Positions 1 through 11,217 of a stretch of DNA of 64,000 nt are shown here, piece by piece. The stretch's first letter is position 1. Each line of letters opens with the position of its first letter. The notes under the pieces are model-generated. The model did not search any database. It saw only the letters and a program-made list of their open reading frames with translations, and was not told where the DNA came from. A program made the translations under genes and the position numbers. The DNA comes from Coprinellus micaceus (Eukaryota; Basidiomycota; Agaricomycetes; Agaricales; Psathyrellaceae): assembly GCA_951394405.1 (NCBI GenBank), contig OX596335.1:1240001-1304000 (forward strand), in the 5' to 3' direction.

Positions 1-439
<439 letters not shown>

Positions 440-1017
440 CTTCTTCTTCTCAAGTGTGTTGGACGGGAACTTGGTGGTGGTGGTAGTCGATGTGGAAGCA
501 ACGGCGCGTAAGTTTATGCAGAAACTCTTGTTCCTGATGTTAATGAAGGTCGTCGAAAAGTTGTGACCTCGAACCGGGGGGCGAACTGGTATCCGGTGGG
601 TTGCAAGCCTGGGTAATGAGCAGAGCCTGGTGGTAGTAAGGAGTGAAGGAGACGACAGCTTGGTTGAATGTCGGCCGGAGTGGTTGTAATTGTGATGAGT
701 GACCCGGAGATGAAAAGAGAAAACGCAAGTGGTGCCATGTCCAGCAATTTATCGTCGGACTCCACCACGTATCTACTGGTCTCGAGTCCTGAGACTATGC
801 CAAGGTAGGTACTCTACTGGATATTTGATAGTCCATCCGTGAGGAATAGAACCGCGGGCCAGCCACTTCCATGCCGCGAGCCAATAGGATGCCGTACGTT
901 TTTCGAATCTTTCGAGCGGCCGTTCCATCAAATTCTGGCGCTTATTATCAGACGGGGGCTTTCTGCGGCGTGCATGGGTCGATTGGAGGCAGGGAGATGG
1001 ATACATCGTGTCATACG
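440..1017. other. Gap between REC8 3' end and IDI1 5' end
   Basis: This 578-bp stretch must hold the REC8 3' UTR and the IDI1 promoter. The open frames in it (for example 514-768 minus) have no recognisable protein features and no convincing splice partners. I see no RNA gene or repeat. Confidence 0.5.
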
Positions 1018-4000
1018 CTACGCTAATATGTCAATAACAACATTATCGTATGGCACGGGCTGCTCAAGTCGAATTAGATCCTTGGTCGCCAGGACTGTAT
1101 CAAGTGAGTGAAGGGCGAGCATGGCAGAGGAACGCGGGAAGCGTACCCAAGCAGTGGTAGAATGCCGCAGCGGCGACATGTCGAGTACTCGTCGCTTGGG
1201 GGACAACGAGGTCAAACTTGAGCCGCTCTCCTACTTTGAGAGTCCGATACTGCATCTTCGCATACCTGTGGGGATGTAAGTCAGCCACAGACCCTCAATA
1301 CGGTGCCTGGACTTGCTCTAAGAAATTGAACGAGTTTCGCTCTAAGGTCGCGAGCCGCACTTCGGATTTCTGGGTTTCTTCCGCTTGTGTGTCAGCAGGA
1401 GGTGCAGCCTCGTCAACTAAAGGAAGGCTTGAGTCACGGCGTAGCACAAGTGTTTTCAAGCGAATGCCGCGACTCACCGTTGAACTCGTAATCCACATCC
1501 ATCCCCGCCGGCGTCCCGTTGATAATTGGCGAGAATCCATGCCCACCTCCCATATGGCTACCCGGTGCCACGGAGCTCCTCCTGCTCGTCGAGTTCCCCC
1601 TCAGCCGAATCTCGACATGGTCGACAGGGACATTGTCTAGATCATCACCATTAAGGCCAGCGAAAGGTTCATTTCCAGAGGAGGAACTAGGCCCTCCTGT
1701 ACCGGCTGCGTGGTCCCAGGGAAAGAGGGAGCTGCGCTGTGAACCGCTATTGCCTCCTCCTTTGGGTTGTTGAGTTCCAAGGAAGTCGAGGCCGAGTTGG
1801 CTGCCACCGAAGACGGAGCTAGGGCGGGAGGCGCGTCGCGCTTGGCCGGGTTCCTAGGTTGAAACGATTACAAACTTGAGTCGACGAAGGGGGCTTGTGG
1901 ACTCACCTCTGAAGAGCCGCGATGGGCATTCTCCTGGGCGAATTCGTTTCCTTGCTCAAACAGGCCTGCACCAAGGTCAGCCTATCTCGGCTAGGAACAA
2001 CACAGAACGAAAGGCAGACCATTGTCCATATCCATCATCATCCCCATATCCCCCATCCCACCATCGTAACCTCCGAATTCATCAAATGCACCTCTGCGTT
2101 CATGCTCCTCAAGCGGCTCGTCCTCCTCCGCGACCGTACTCAGCCTCTTCTTCTTCCTCGCCGGGCGCTCTGGTTCGTTATCCAAATGGATAGAGAGCTC
2201 CCCGGAGCGTGCTTCAAACTGGACTTTGAAGTTGGTTTGCCAGAAATCTATGAGTGAAGGTTCTTGGACTTGGAGGGAAATTTATAAGCGGCGTGGACTC
2301 GACGAAGAAGGCCGGGGACAGCGCACTTTCTTTTGGGACTCCCCAGAGGAGATCCTCAATGAGCTTTGCGCCGTCGCGTTCGGATTTCTTCTTCAGCAAA
2401 TCGCGTTTCAGTCCGTTTTGGAACTCAACGTATTGCGCCCTGGCAACCTATTGACCAACCCATGGTCATTCGTGACACGTTCCAGGGATTCGAACTAGAG
2501 ACTGACCTTGAGCTCCTCGTCAGTCAACTCCGTCCTTGCGTCCAATAGCAACCTCGTGCGTTTCTTCTGGTTCTTCGGCCCTGCTGGCTGCTGGTCGTTC
2601 TCAGGAGCGGTGACATCTTGGAGAGGTGTTGCACGGAAGTGGTCATCTTGAGACAAAAAGAGCTTTCCAAACGAATTGGCAGGACTGGGAGCACGCTTGG
2701 AAAAGACGGAGCCGGCGCGAGAGCCCGGTTGGCTTCCGGGATAGCTGTTCTCTACGCAAAAAGGGTATCAGCACAGGCCCCCGAATATATTGGCCCGCAA
2801 TTCCCGTACCCTTGTTAGCGTTCTTCTGCTCAAACATGTTCAGTCGAAGGGTTTCTGTGCAACGAGGAGGAATGCGTACCCTCTTGCTCCCAGGCGTACC
2901 CGGCTTCCTGCTCGCCGACTTTGGAGTGGCGGCTCCCCCCAGCGCACCCACATCACCCCCAACGTTAAACTCAAAGTTAAAATCCATAGCATTCCCACCC
3001 AAGTCAAAGTCCATCTGCATGCCGTCGTCGTCCCTATTCTGCCTGCAGATAGGCGCCCAAGACGCATTTCAGCCCGTTGCCATCAAAACAGCCACAAAAA
3101 TGGAAATCCGCGCACCTTCCAACGTTCTTCGCCGGGCTCCCCCACCCCAACTCTCGCGCAAGCTCATCTCCAAGTACAAACCCATCCCCACCCAAATCCA
3201 GCCCATCTGAGAGCTGGAACGGGTTTTCGTCGAAACTGAACCCCCCACCCTCGTTTTGACTGGATGACCCTCCCACGCCCTGAGTTCCAGGAAGACCCCC
3301 AAAGAAACTCTGGTCTCCTGCGTTCCCGAACGAGAGGTCGAACGTGTTCGAGAGGAAGTGTTCGTGATGCTCCGTCAGGATGTGAGGGTCCTTGCGTGCG
3401 GCTTCGACAGGACCTTGGGAAGCTTTAGGTTTGATTGACTTGGGTTTCTTCTTGTTAGGTTGGGTGGGATCGAATTCGCTGTCGGAGTCGTTAGGCCCAT
3501 GTTTTTTGGCGTGTGCGCCTATACGGGTTATCAAAGGGGTAGTCGGGACAGAGAAGAAGGGGGGATCTTACTGTCCGTAATGTTCAAGAATTCGTCCCAG
3601 TCGGTGACGAAGGCATCGTAGTCGAGGATGTTGGCTGTTCGAGCCTCTGCGACGATCGTAACGGCCGAGGGTCTATATACGTGTATGAGTTGGGCGGTTG
3701 AGCATGATAGAATGCCGAGCAGCTGTTCGAGCACCTACCTGACGGAGGTCTGAGCCATGTGCAGCTGCGCATCCATTGCCTTGCTGTTCATCTCAAGGAC
3801 GACCTTCTTGAGTGCCGTGACGCAGTTGGAAACGTCAGTTAATAAGATCTCTTGCTTCACTATGCCAGAGAGGTCAGGATCTAGCTATATGCGCCTCAGG
3901 TAGCCTTTGGCGCGGCAGCACCTTTGTACACTCTTTGGAACTGGTGTAAGAGATGTGGCCTTCATGTCAAAGCGAAATTACTCACCGGACGACGCCAAAC

Positions 4001-4255
4001 ATCAGGTTACTCGACAACCTTAACGCCAGGGGTTCCACAGGCTCCGAGATGAGGTCGCATAGCTTCGCTATGTCTGCTGTGAGGACCGACTTCTTGGGAA
4101 GCTTCTTAAATGCCGACTTTGAACCCAGAGTCGCGGCCAGCCTGATCAGACCCATATGAAGAGTTAGTAGAGTGAGCGACGAGGATGGTGAGGACGAACC
4201 AAAGAAGACCAAAGCCGCTGTCCCGTCGTGCGAGCAGTTCTTGAGTGAAGAACAT
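1018..4255 (-). CDS. REC8: Meiotic cohesin alpha-kleisin REC8
   Basis: Kleisin subunit that closes the meiotic cohesin ring and is cleaved by separase. The N-terminus starts MFFTQELLARRDSGFGLLW and continues LAATLGSKSAFKKLPKKS and LALRLSSNLMFGVVRVYK, which fits Rec8 better than mitotic Rad21. The C-terminal winged helix reads TSTRHVAAAAFYHCLVLATK and ends in DNVVIDILA. I derive 16 exons and 788 aa with consistent phases: 4255-4200, 4141-3986, 3932-3922, 3859-3739, 3672-3572, 3518-3116, 3042-2880, 2825-2810, 2751-2507, 2447-2327, 2247-2020, 1965-1907, 1853-1478, 1416-1302, 1265-1147, 1094-1018. Exons 3 (11 nt) and 8 (16 nt) are microexons and intron 14 is only 36 nt. The middle is acidic and Ser/Gly rich, as is usual for the separase-sensitive linker. 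The least certain junctions are around exons 3, 8 and 11. Confidence 0.9.
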
Positions 4256-4553
4256 GGCTAGAACCAACCCTCAACGACACCAGTGGAGGGGAGGAGGCGG
4301 CAGTGGTGGATTGTGGCCAAGAAAGACGAGGCAAGAGACAAGAAACGAACGGGAGGAGGAGAAGATGCTCGATGTGCGCAAAATACAATCAGTTCGTAGA
4401 TTAGATACAGATACATGCAAGATAGAAGCCTGCCAGAATACATAGTGTCGTGTCGAATGGCAATCAAAAGAACCTAGATACCCAATTGATAGTACACTTC
4501 GTTAGTCCCTGGAAATCGTGACTCTACCTGGAAGTGCCAGTCAGAGTCAGCCG

Positions 4554-6752
4554 TTAAACGTTCTGCCACTTCTTCTTCCCGAACCCAACAAGCCTCGCAA
4601 ACAGCTCATCCCTCCCTGAAATCCACAGGAACTTCTCTTCTGTTGCTGCGTTCGTCTCGGGATCGAGGTACGAGACATGCAACCCTTTTAGCAAGCCGTT
4701 CTTCCTGACACCGGTGATCGACCCGACGTCGATATCGAGCTTCGATTGTGGTGAGACAAACGATGTGAAGTTGAGACGCTTCCCTGTGAGTGTGATCACG
4801 CCGGGGTGGGATCCTCGTTGACCAGGGAATGCTGTGGATATACAGTGTCAGTTCGCGTTAGTATCGCAGGTCGTTTGGTGTAGAGCATACAATGGAGGTT
4901 TGAATTGGCATCTGGAGCCGCAATAGCCATCGCACCAGCGAATAGGGGGAGTGAAGCCAACGAAGGTGATTTCATCTGTAAATGTTGATGGGCAATGATC
5001 AGCGGTCTTCTCCAAGAGACGACAAGCATCGACTCTACTGACAGCTTCCTTTGCCATTTTATAACCCTCGTTCCCAATCATCTTGCTAATACCCTTGAGT
5101 TTGCTCTGCCCTCTGGGAGGACTCCAAGGCCTTTCTGGGGCTTTCGATGACGACGGAGAGACGCCTGGGGTGCCCGGTGCCCCCTTCTTTTTTCCGTGTT
5201 TCTTCCCGAAGAGGGCTTGGACATCTTCACCTTTGGCAACTCGCTCGGAGATGAGGTTCATTGCGTATTCGGCGTCGGTCGGCGCGCCCGCTAACAGGGG
5301 AGGGAGTCTGCGGACAAATGAGTGGGAAACGTGTCGAATATTACCAGAGAACTTACCGCTTTTTATCGCTGGGAGAGAGTGAGTTCAACACGGGGACGAC
5401 GTGCCAGTATAGAAAGCCGACGCCGAACCATGCCCCTCTCGCAAGATAACGAGTCGGAATGAAGCTTGTGAGGAATAGTAAACCGAACAGAGCCTAGACG
5501 GATGGTCAAAATGCCGCTTCGCCAGTATAACATAATATCTTACCATAGTATACCGTTTCGTCACAATCGGGTTGCGCCAGATGGCAATGCTAAGGATGGC
5601 TATCAGTCGAAACTCTCAGCTCCGTCAAGAAGGCACGTACTTGCGAGCTCTCTCGTAAAAGTCAACGACCTCGGTCAACACAAACAAAGCATACCGTCGA
5701 AGTTCGAGGGCTTCCTTGGAGGTTTCAACATCGTCCAGAATCGTTGGATCGTCTGGACCGTCGATGAGGGGTTCAGTCCCGTCGCTATCGAGGTTTAGGC
5801 TTGCCCTCGAGGCCTTTGCACTTGCATTAGACCCAACAGACGACACGGATGACGAGGGTTTGTGTGTGTTGAATTTCTTCTTCCATCCGGCATTTGCGAG
5901 GCGATATAGGCGCCACAGCTCTTTGATGTCCAGGGTCGAGGAAGGCGAGATCCTGTTCGAAATATGGTCGCTGAATTCGTCTGCTTGTGAGATGCGCTGG
6001 TTATGCTCTTTTAAATCTTCGAGGCTGGGGTAGGGGAAAATGCCTCTTTTAAGGAGGCTCACTAAAACAGATAGTAGGATGCCGGGAAGTATTAGATCGA
6101 ACCACCAGAGGAACCAGTATGCCTGCCGATACGGAGGGTTAGGCGCCCGGGACTTAACAGCATGGATCGGAAGCAGCTCACTAAACATCCGGCCAAACTC
6201 CTCGTATAATCTGTCCACAATGCCAAGTCGATGATAGCTTTGATGTGGGGCCACTGTACTTGAGCGATGATGTAGAGCCGGTTAAGGGTGAGCCTGAACC
6301 GGGCGAAGGTAAAAGGCGGGATCTCGCGCTGTTGGGCTGGCAGAAACGGTGCCACATAATGCTACAAAGAGAAGTCAGAAAGGCAGTATGAATCGACGAC
6401 TGTCTAAATATACATACTTCTGCGATGCTTGCCAAAAGTGACGGCTCTGCACTATAGTACGATGCGTTCGCAGCGGTTTCCGAGACGTTGGTCGTTGAAT
6501 CCGCCGAAAGCTCGGTTGACAACGGATTTCTCGGTAGTTCTGGAACATCATGGGACTTTATTTCTGTAACGTACTGGGGAAGAAGGGGTACGTTTCAGCG
6601 GGGTGGAGTCTTGATCAAGTTGGCCCAGCGCTCACTGTGGAGAAGATATGAAGAAACCGTTCAATCTCAGCGTTCTCGTACTGCTCGCGCAGCTGAGCCT
6701 CAGTGAGTTCTGGGGGCTCATTTACTAGCGGCTCATTACTTGGAGAATCCAT
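4554..6752 (-). CDS. GRAM-domain multi-pass membrane protein, GRAMD4-like
   Basis: The likely start is the Met at 6752 (MDSPSNEPLVNEPPELTEAQ). Exons 1-3 are clear (6752-6636, 6573-6418, 6361-6260); the 5' end of exon 4 near 6195 is ambiguous. Exon 4 carries a hydrophobic span around AYWFLWWFDLILPGILLSVL. A later exon (about 5500-5360) gives a second membrane region, ALFGLLFLTSFIPTRYLARG followed by GFLYWHVVPVLN. A Lys/Ser-rich linker follows, then a C-terminal GRAM-type domain (HSFPGQRGSHPGVITLTGKR, then KNGLLKGLHVSYLDPET and EEKFLWISGRDELFARLVGF), with the stop at 4554. GRAM domains bind phosphoinositides, so a role at organelle membranes or contact sites is an inference. It is divergent to INCENP. 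The family assignment rests on the order transmembrane then GRAM; the exact orthologue is uncertain. Confidence 0.72.
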
Positions 6753-7007
6753 GGGGTGGTATCGAGGGAGACAAGGGTGTAGCAAGCCATGATCTCCGAA
6801 AATACCAACTGGAAGCTGTGTGGTGGGGTTGAACACGCCTTTCGCCGCAAAGGACCCGGCCTGCCGGTTACGTCATGTCACGCGCCACGGGAGTGGAATG
6901 AGGCACGGTCACGTGGAGGAGCGCGAGCCAGCACAGCTGCCGAACGGTTCACATCAACAACGCCCAGCTTGCTCTTCACCATCTCGCCCGCCCAGCCAGC
7001 TCACATT
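6753..7007. promoter_or_regulatory. Divergent promoter between GRAM gene and INCENP
   Basis: The two start codons face away from each other across 255 bp, so core promoter elements are shared. It contains TTACGTCA (6868-6875), a perfect CRE/ATF-type bZIP site, a CACGTG E-box (6910-6915), and an ACGCGC core near 6880 resembling an MBF/MCB cell-cycle element. The motifs are read directly; the factors are inferred from motif identity. Confidence 0.5.
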
Positions 7008-10000
7008 ATGGCGCAAGGAAACCTTTTAGCATGGGCCAATGACATCCGCCTTACCATGGCCAAGGATACTGGCCGTGGGTTCTTCCAGCAAGCGGTTCAG
7101 ACGCAGGGATTCTTGTTTCTGGATGACTACTTGGAAAACATCCTCGCTGGTCCAAAGAAAGAGTGTGTACATTTGCTCTCTTGGCGCACAACTTCTAATG
7201 CTACTGCTAGCCCTCTCATTGAATTGGTGAAAACCCCAGGTCGTCGTAAGATCGCGGGCAAGAAACCCAAGGCAACCTCGAAGCTTGGAACGCCCATCGT
7301 CTTCTCATTAGTGCGCCACCTTTGCCTCAATATGTGCAGTGGTTAACTTTTAGAATAGGGTCCTTCAGCGGGAGAGAGTGCACCCCCTACTACGTCGTCG
7401 TCGCGTACCCCTCTCTCGATCGAGTCAGAAACCAAGAAATCAACTCCTCCCACCAAACCTGCCGAACCCAAGTCATCCGAGAACCGGCCCATTCTGAGCA
7501 AAACCTCAACTCAAGCAAGCGAATATACCAGCGTTCCCTCCCCGATCGAAGGGCGAGAAACACTTTCAGAAGCGAGCGGGACTGGCTCCCTTGTGCCTGT
7601 CGCCTTGGACCAGGCCAGTTTATCGGTGATTGCGGAAGATGAGGAACCTTCTGAGAGGACCCGTATGTCAATACACCCGCCGAATCCCTCGCCACCGAAT
7701 GTCCCCTCGACTAAACGATCTCTCCCTGATGTATCTCCTGAGCAACCTTCAGCGCCAGAGCCACCCGCCAAACTCACCAGAAAGTCTGCCGAGAAGGGGG
7801 AATCGCACAATGTGGCTGTGGAACAGGAAGTCTCGTTCCGTTCTACGCGCCGTTCACACTCAGACTACCACTCCGCCCAGGGAACCCCCGTCTCCCCACC
7901 CTTCCCTTCGAACAAACGAGCGAAACTATCAGAAGAGTCGAAAGAAGATGTCAATGCCGTTGAAGACCCCACTTCCACGGAGGTGCCTGAACAGGATGCC
8001 GAGATGGACGACGCTGAAGTTGCCAATCAGCTCACCGACCCAATGGATACCGATTTCACAACCAAGTTTGCCAACGATGCAACTGATAGTATGGACATCC
8101 AAGTACCCCTGCGCGATGCGGATGCTCTGAACAAGACGACTTCGATGGCCATTCCCTCTCCTCCGGAACCCATGGCTCTCCGTAAATCCATGCGTGTACC
8201 TCGTGATCCGCCAATGAGTGGTGTTATGCAGGGAGCCGCGACACCTGGGAACCCGGCTGGCAAGCGGACTTCATGGCTCATGAAGGCGAGGGAGATCAAG
8301 GCGCTGGACAAGAGTGTGGTGATCAAGAAGCCCCCGGTTTCAGCTTTCACTCCTGCTCCTCTCCCTAATGGGCCATTCAACGCAGGGTCGAAACGCAAGA
8401 GCGATGTCGAAGTCTTCCCCACCCCAGACAGTGAAACTGAGCACAAGGCCAAGGTGCCTAAACACGCCAGCGGTGACAGCCCCTCGTCCAGCTCGTCCAA
8501 GATTGTTGAGGCCAACACTAAGCCTTCACCGCATCCTCGTGATCCCTCTCCTATCCCGCCCCCGGCACTGCCCACCTCTGCACCACAGACCTCGCCTGGG
8601 GTTTTGGAACGTCTCAAGCAAACTATGGAAAGCCTTGTTGGGAAGACCCCCGCGCCGGCCAAGACCAACGTGTTCAGCGCCATTGCAGAAGCGAGAGCAG
8701 CTGCGGAGGCAAGAATCGCTGAACGCGACCGGCTGGAAGACACGCCTGTATCCCACGACAATGCAGCCTCGGAACGGAAGATGGAGGTCGACCTCGGTGG
8801 CGCGGCGCGACCCCAACCCATGTCTATCGGTGACCTATTCCCCAGCGGAGGCAAGGTTAAGGACAAGGGCAAGGCTCCAGAAAAGCCTTTCCAATTCTCC
8901 GCGCCGTCTGCGCAGAAACTGAATACTACGAGCAATCGGGACAGTACCAGTACGACGCCTCCTCACTCGCCCCCTCCTGCGTCGACGAGTTCAAGCTTCA
9001 TCGCTCCCAGTGGTCCCGTCTTCAAACAACCCGCCCCGGTCTTCGTCCCCCCCGTTCCAGCCCCCGCACCCACCTCACGTCCATTGCCTTCGCCGCCCAC
9101 TAAGGAATATACTTTCCACGCGCCACCTCAATCTGTGTTCACGTCAACCTTGGGCATGAGCTCGCCCTTTAGCTTTGGAGTGCAGAAGGAGAAGGGGAAA
9201 CTGCCCCTAACCGCGCAGTCCACAGCGGAGAGTGTGGCTTTAGACCGTGTATTCGACGACGACGATGTGCCGGCGTGGGTACCTGAGACCCAGGATACAG
9301 AGTATACGACCGGCTATGATACTCAGCCTGCCACGCAGGACATGAACATATGTGACGAGGATGATAGCTGGCCTGTTGACGAGAAGCTGGCTGCGGGCGT
9401 TCAGTGGACGTTTGGTGCTGAGGTCAAGGACGACAGTTTGACTTGGAGTACGTTGCCTTCGCAGAGTCAACGCGGTGGGGACACGACCCACTTCAGTCAC
9501 GACAAGACGACTTCGTCTCTTCGGAATATCGCTGAAGAGCCCACTACTGGACAGAACAGTAGGGTCCCAGGGGCGTTCGACTTTGGGGTGGACCACGACG
9601 GTGATAACGACTTGGATACATTCTCGAGTAAGGACAAGGAACTTGAAGATGCGGTCCTTGGGGGTGTTCGGCTTGTTACCCAAAAAGTAAGTGACCTAAA
9701 ATCATTCATCAAGGTTCCCGTCTCTAACACCTTGTAGAATACACCGCAGAAGGAGCCCTTCAGACCTCAGAGTCAGATGTCCATTGCATCTTCCTCTTCG
9801 GAAGAGACACAGTCGCAAGGCGGTTTCCTGAACCAGGCGTCCAAACTCTTTAGCAGTGCCCTCGGTGGTGGGAAGAAGAAGCAGCCTGAAGTCGGACATT
9901 CCGAGGCAAAGAAGAAGGTCTTGAGCAAGGCTGCCGTTGCAGCTAAGAAGGTGAGATTAATATTCTCCCGAGAGCGTCCATGTCCTGACGAAGCGTTCCA

Positions 10001-10917
10001 GCAACAAGAGGAAGCCGACAAGAAGGCCACTCGGCTAAAGGAGATGGAGGCTCGCAGGCAGCAGGCCTTGCAGAAGAAGGCCGAGGAGGAGAAGGCTAGG
10101 CAGGTAGAAGAAGAGAGGAAGGTCAAGGAAGAGATGGAGCGTCGTAAACGTGAGAGGGAGGAACAGGAGAAGGAGAAGCGAACCATGGTGAAACCAACGC
10201 CGGTCAAGAAGGTTCGCGCTCGCCTTGCTTCCAGTGCATCCGTTGTTAACTCTTTTCCCTTAGCCGGATGACCCTCCCCCTGCGAAGAAGGCCCTGCCCG
10301 AGAAGAAGGAGCTCAAGAAGACGGCTTCGACCTCGAGCCTAGCAAAGTCGCAATTGAAGCCAGCCTTGAAGTCTTCGACCTTACACAAGACGCCTACATG
10401 GGGTGGATCCAGCCAGGCAGGCTCGAGCAAGTCTGGCGAATCGTCCAAGCTTCCTAAATTCGCTCCTTCGTCGTCGTCCAAGGGCAAAGCTAAAGCACCG
10501 CCGATGACTGAAGATGAGCTCGGCCAGCCGTCGCAGCTCTTGCACGACCAGATGGCAGCTCGCGCGAAAGCCCAGATCATGGCTGCAAAGCAGGCAGAGC
10601 CCCTTGTTCCCAGCGAGAGTATCGAGTTGCCCGATATCAACAGCGAGTATTCCGATTCGGATGACGAAGACAGGAAGCGGACGTATGATCCTCCCGACTG
10701 GGCGCAGTCTCCCGACCTCAAGAAAGCGCTGGAGATCCAGAGCACTATCAACCCCGACGATATCTTTGGGGCAGTGCGGCCGCTTAAGATGGAGGAGATT
10801 TTCAAAACTAGGACGAGCCGCTTCCGAGCCCGGTCGAGTTCTGCGAACTGGACTGGGACGGATCGCCTGACTATCGCGGAGGAGAAGGAGTATGCGATCC
10901 GTATGGGGTTCAAGTAG
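7008..10917 (+). CDS. SLI15: Inner centromere protein (INCENP/Sli15), chromosomal passenger complex scaffold
   Basis: Scaffold that anchors and activates Aurora kinase at centromeres and the spindle midzone. The N-terminus (MAQGNLLAWANDIRLT, then GFFQQAVQTQGFLFLDDYLE) fits the helix that binds survivin/borealin. The C-terminus has the IN-box: YDPPDWAQSPDLKKAL, PDDIFGAVRPLKMEEIF, then a Ser-rich SSANWTG segment that resembles the Aurora phospho-site region. Between them lie a long Pro/Ser-rich disordered region and a charged coiled-coil (about 10002-10211; repeated KEE, RRK and EEE). Exons: 7008-7162, probably 7211-7245, 7369-9686, 9738-9950, 10002-10211, 10264-10917, giving about 1194 aa. The joins between 7162 and 7369 are tentative because an alternative second exon ending near 7310 also keeps frame. 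The 3' exons are secure. The gene is tandem with DCP2, 300 bp downstream. Confidence 0.9.
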
Positions 10918-11217
10918 ACTATCTATGGGGTCTTTTAGCATTTCATGTATTTATGCACCTCCATCGACAAAGTACTCATGCATTTTTGGACGCTCAAGGG
11001 CAATCCGGCGTCAATCCTGTGCCGCGGCGGCTATGCGCAGCCCAGCCTAAAATGGGATGCACGTGATGGGCCCTGGCCTTGTTTCCCGCTTTGTGTTGCA
11101 ACGGCGGCAATCTCTCACTGGTACATTTCAGACTTTCAACCTCTCGCGACCTCTTCCTGTTTCTGCTCTCTATTCGCACTCGCATTCCAGAATATCCCTC
11201 TCTATTCTCTATCCATC
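10918..11217. other. INCENP-DCP2 intergenic region
   Basis: This 300-bp gap holds the INCENP 3' UTR and the DCP2 promoter. A CACGTG E-box lies near 11060, and a pyrimidine-rich stretch precedes the DCP2 ATG. Nothing else is visible. Confidence 0.4.

Noticed and set aside
2448..2506. tRNA T-arm-like GTTCGAATCCC within a REC8 intron
   Set aside because: The interval is a 59-nt GT-AG intron; there is no acceptor stem, D-arm or anticodon arm around it, so it is not a tRNA gene.
7211..7310. Longer second INCENP exon including PGRRKIAGKKPKATSK
   Set aside because: It keeps frame only with a poor acceptor (GGGAGAG) downstream; the GTAAGA donor at 7246 with the TTCAG acceptor at 7368 is better. Kept as an alternative only.
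8027..8935. 302-codon minus-strand open frame inside INCENP
   Set aside because: It is antisense to a long exon with clear INCENP coding context and has no features of its own.
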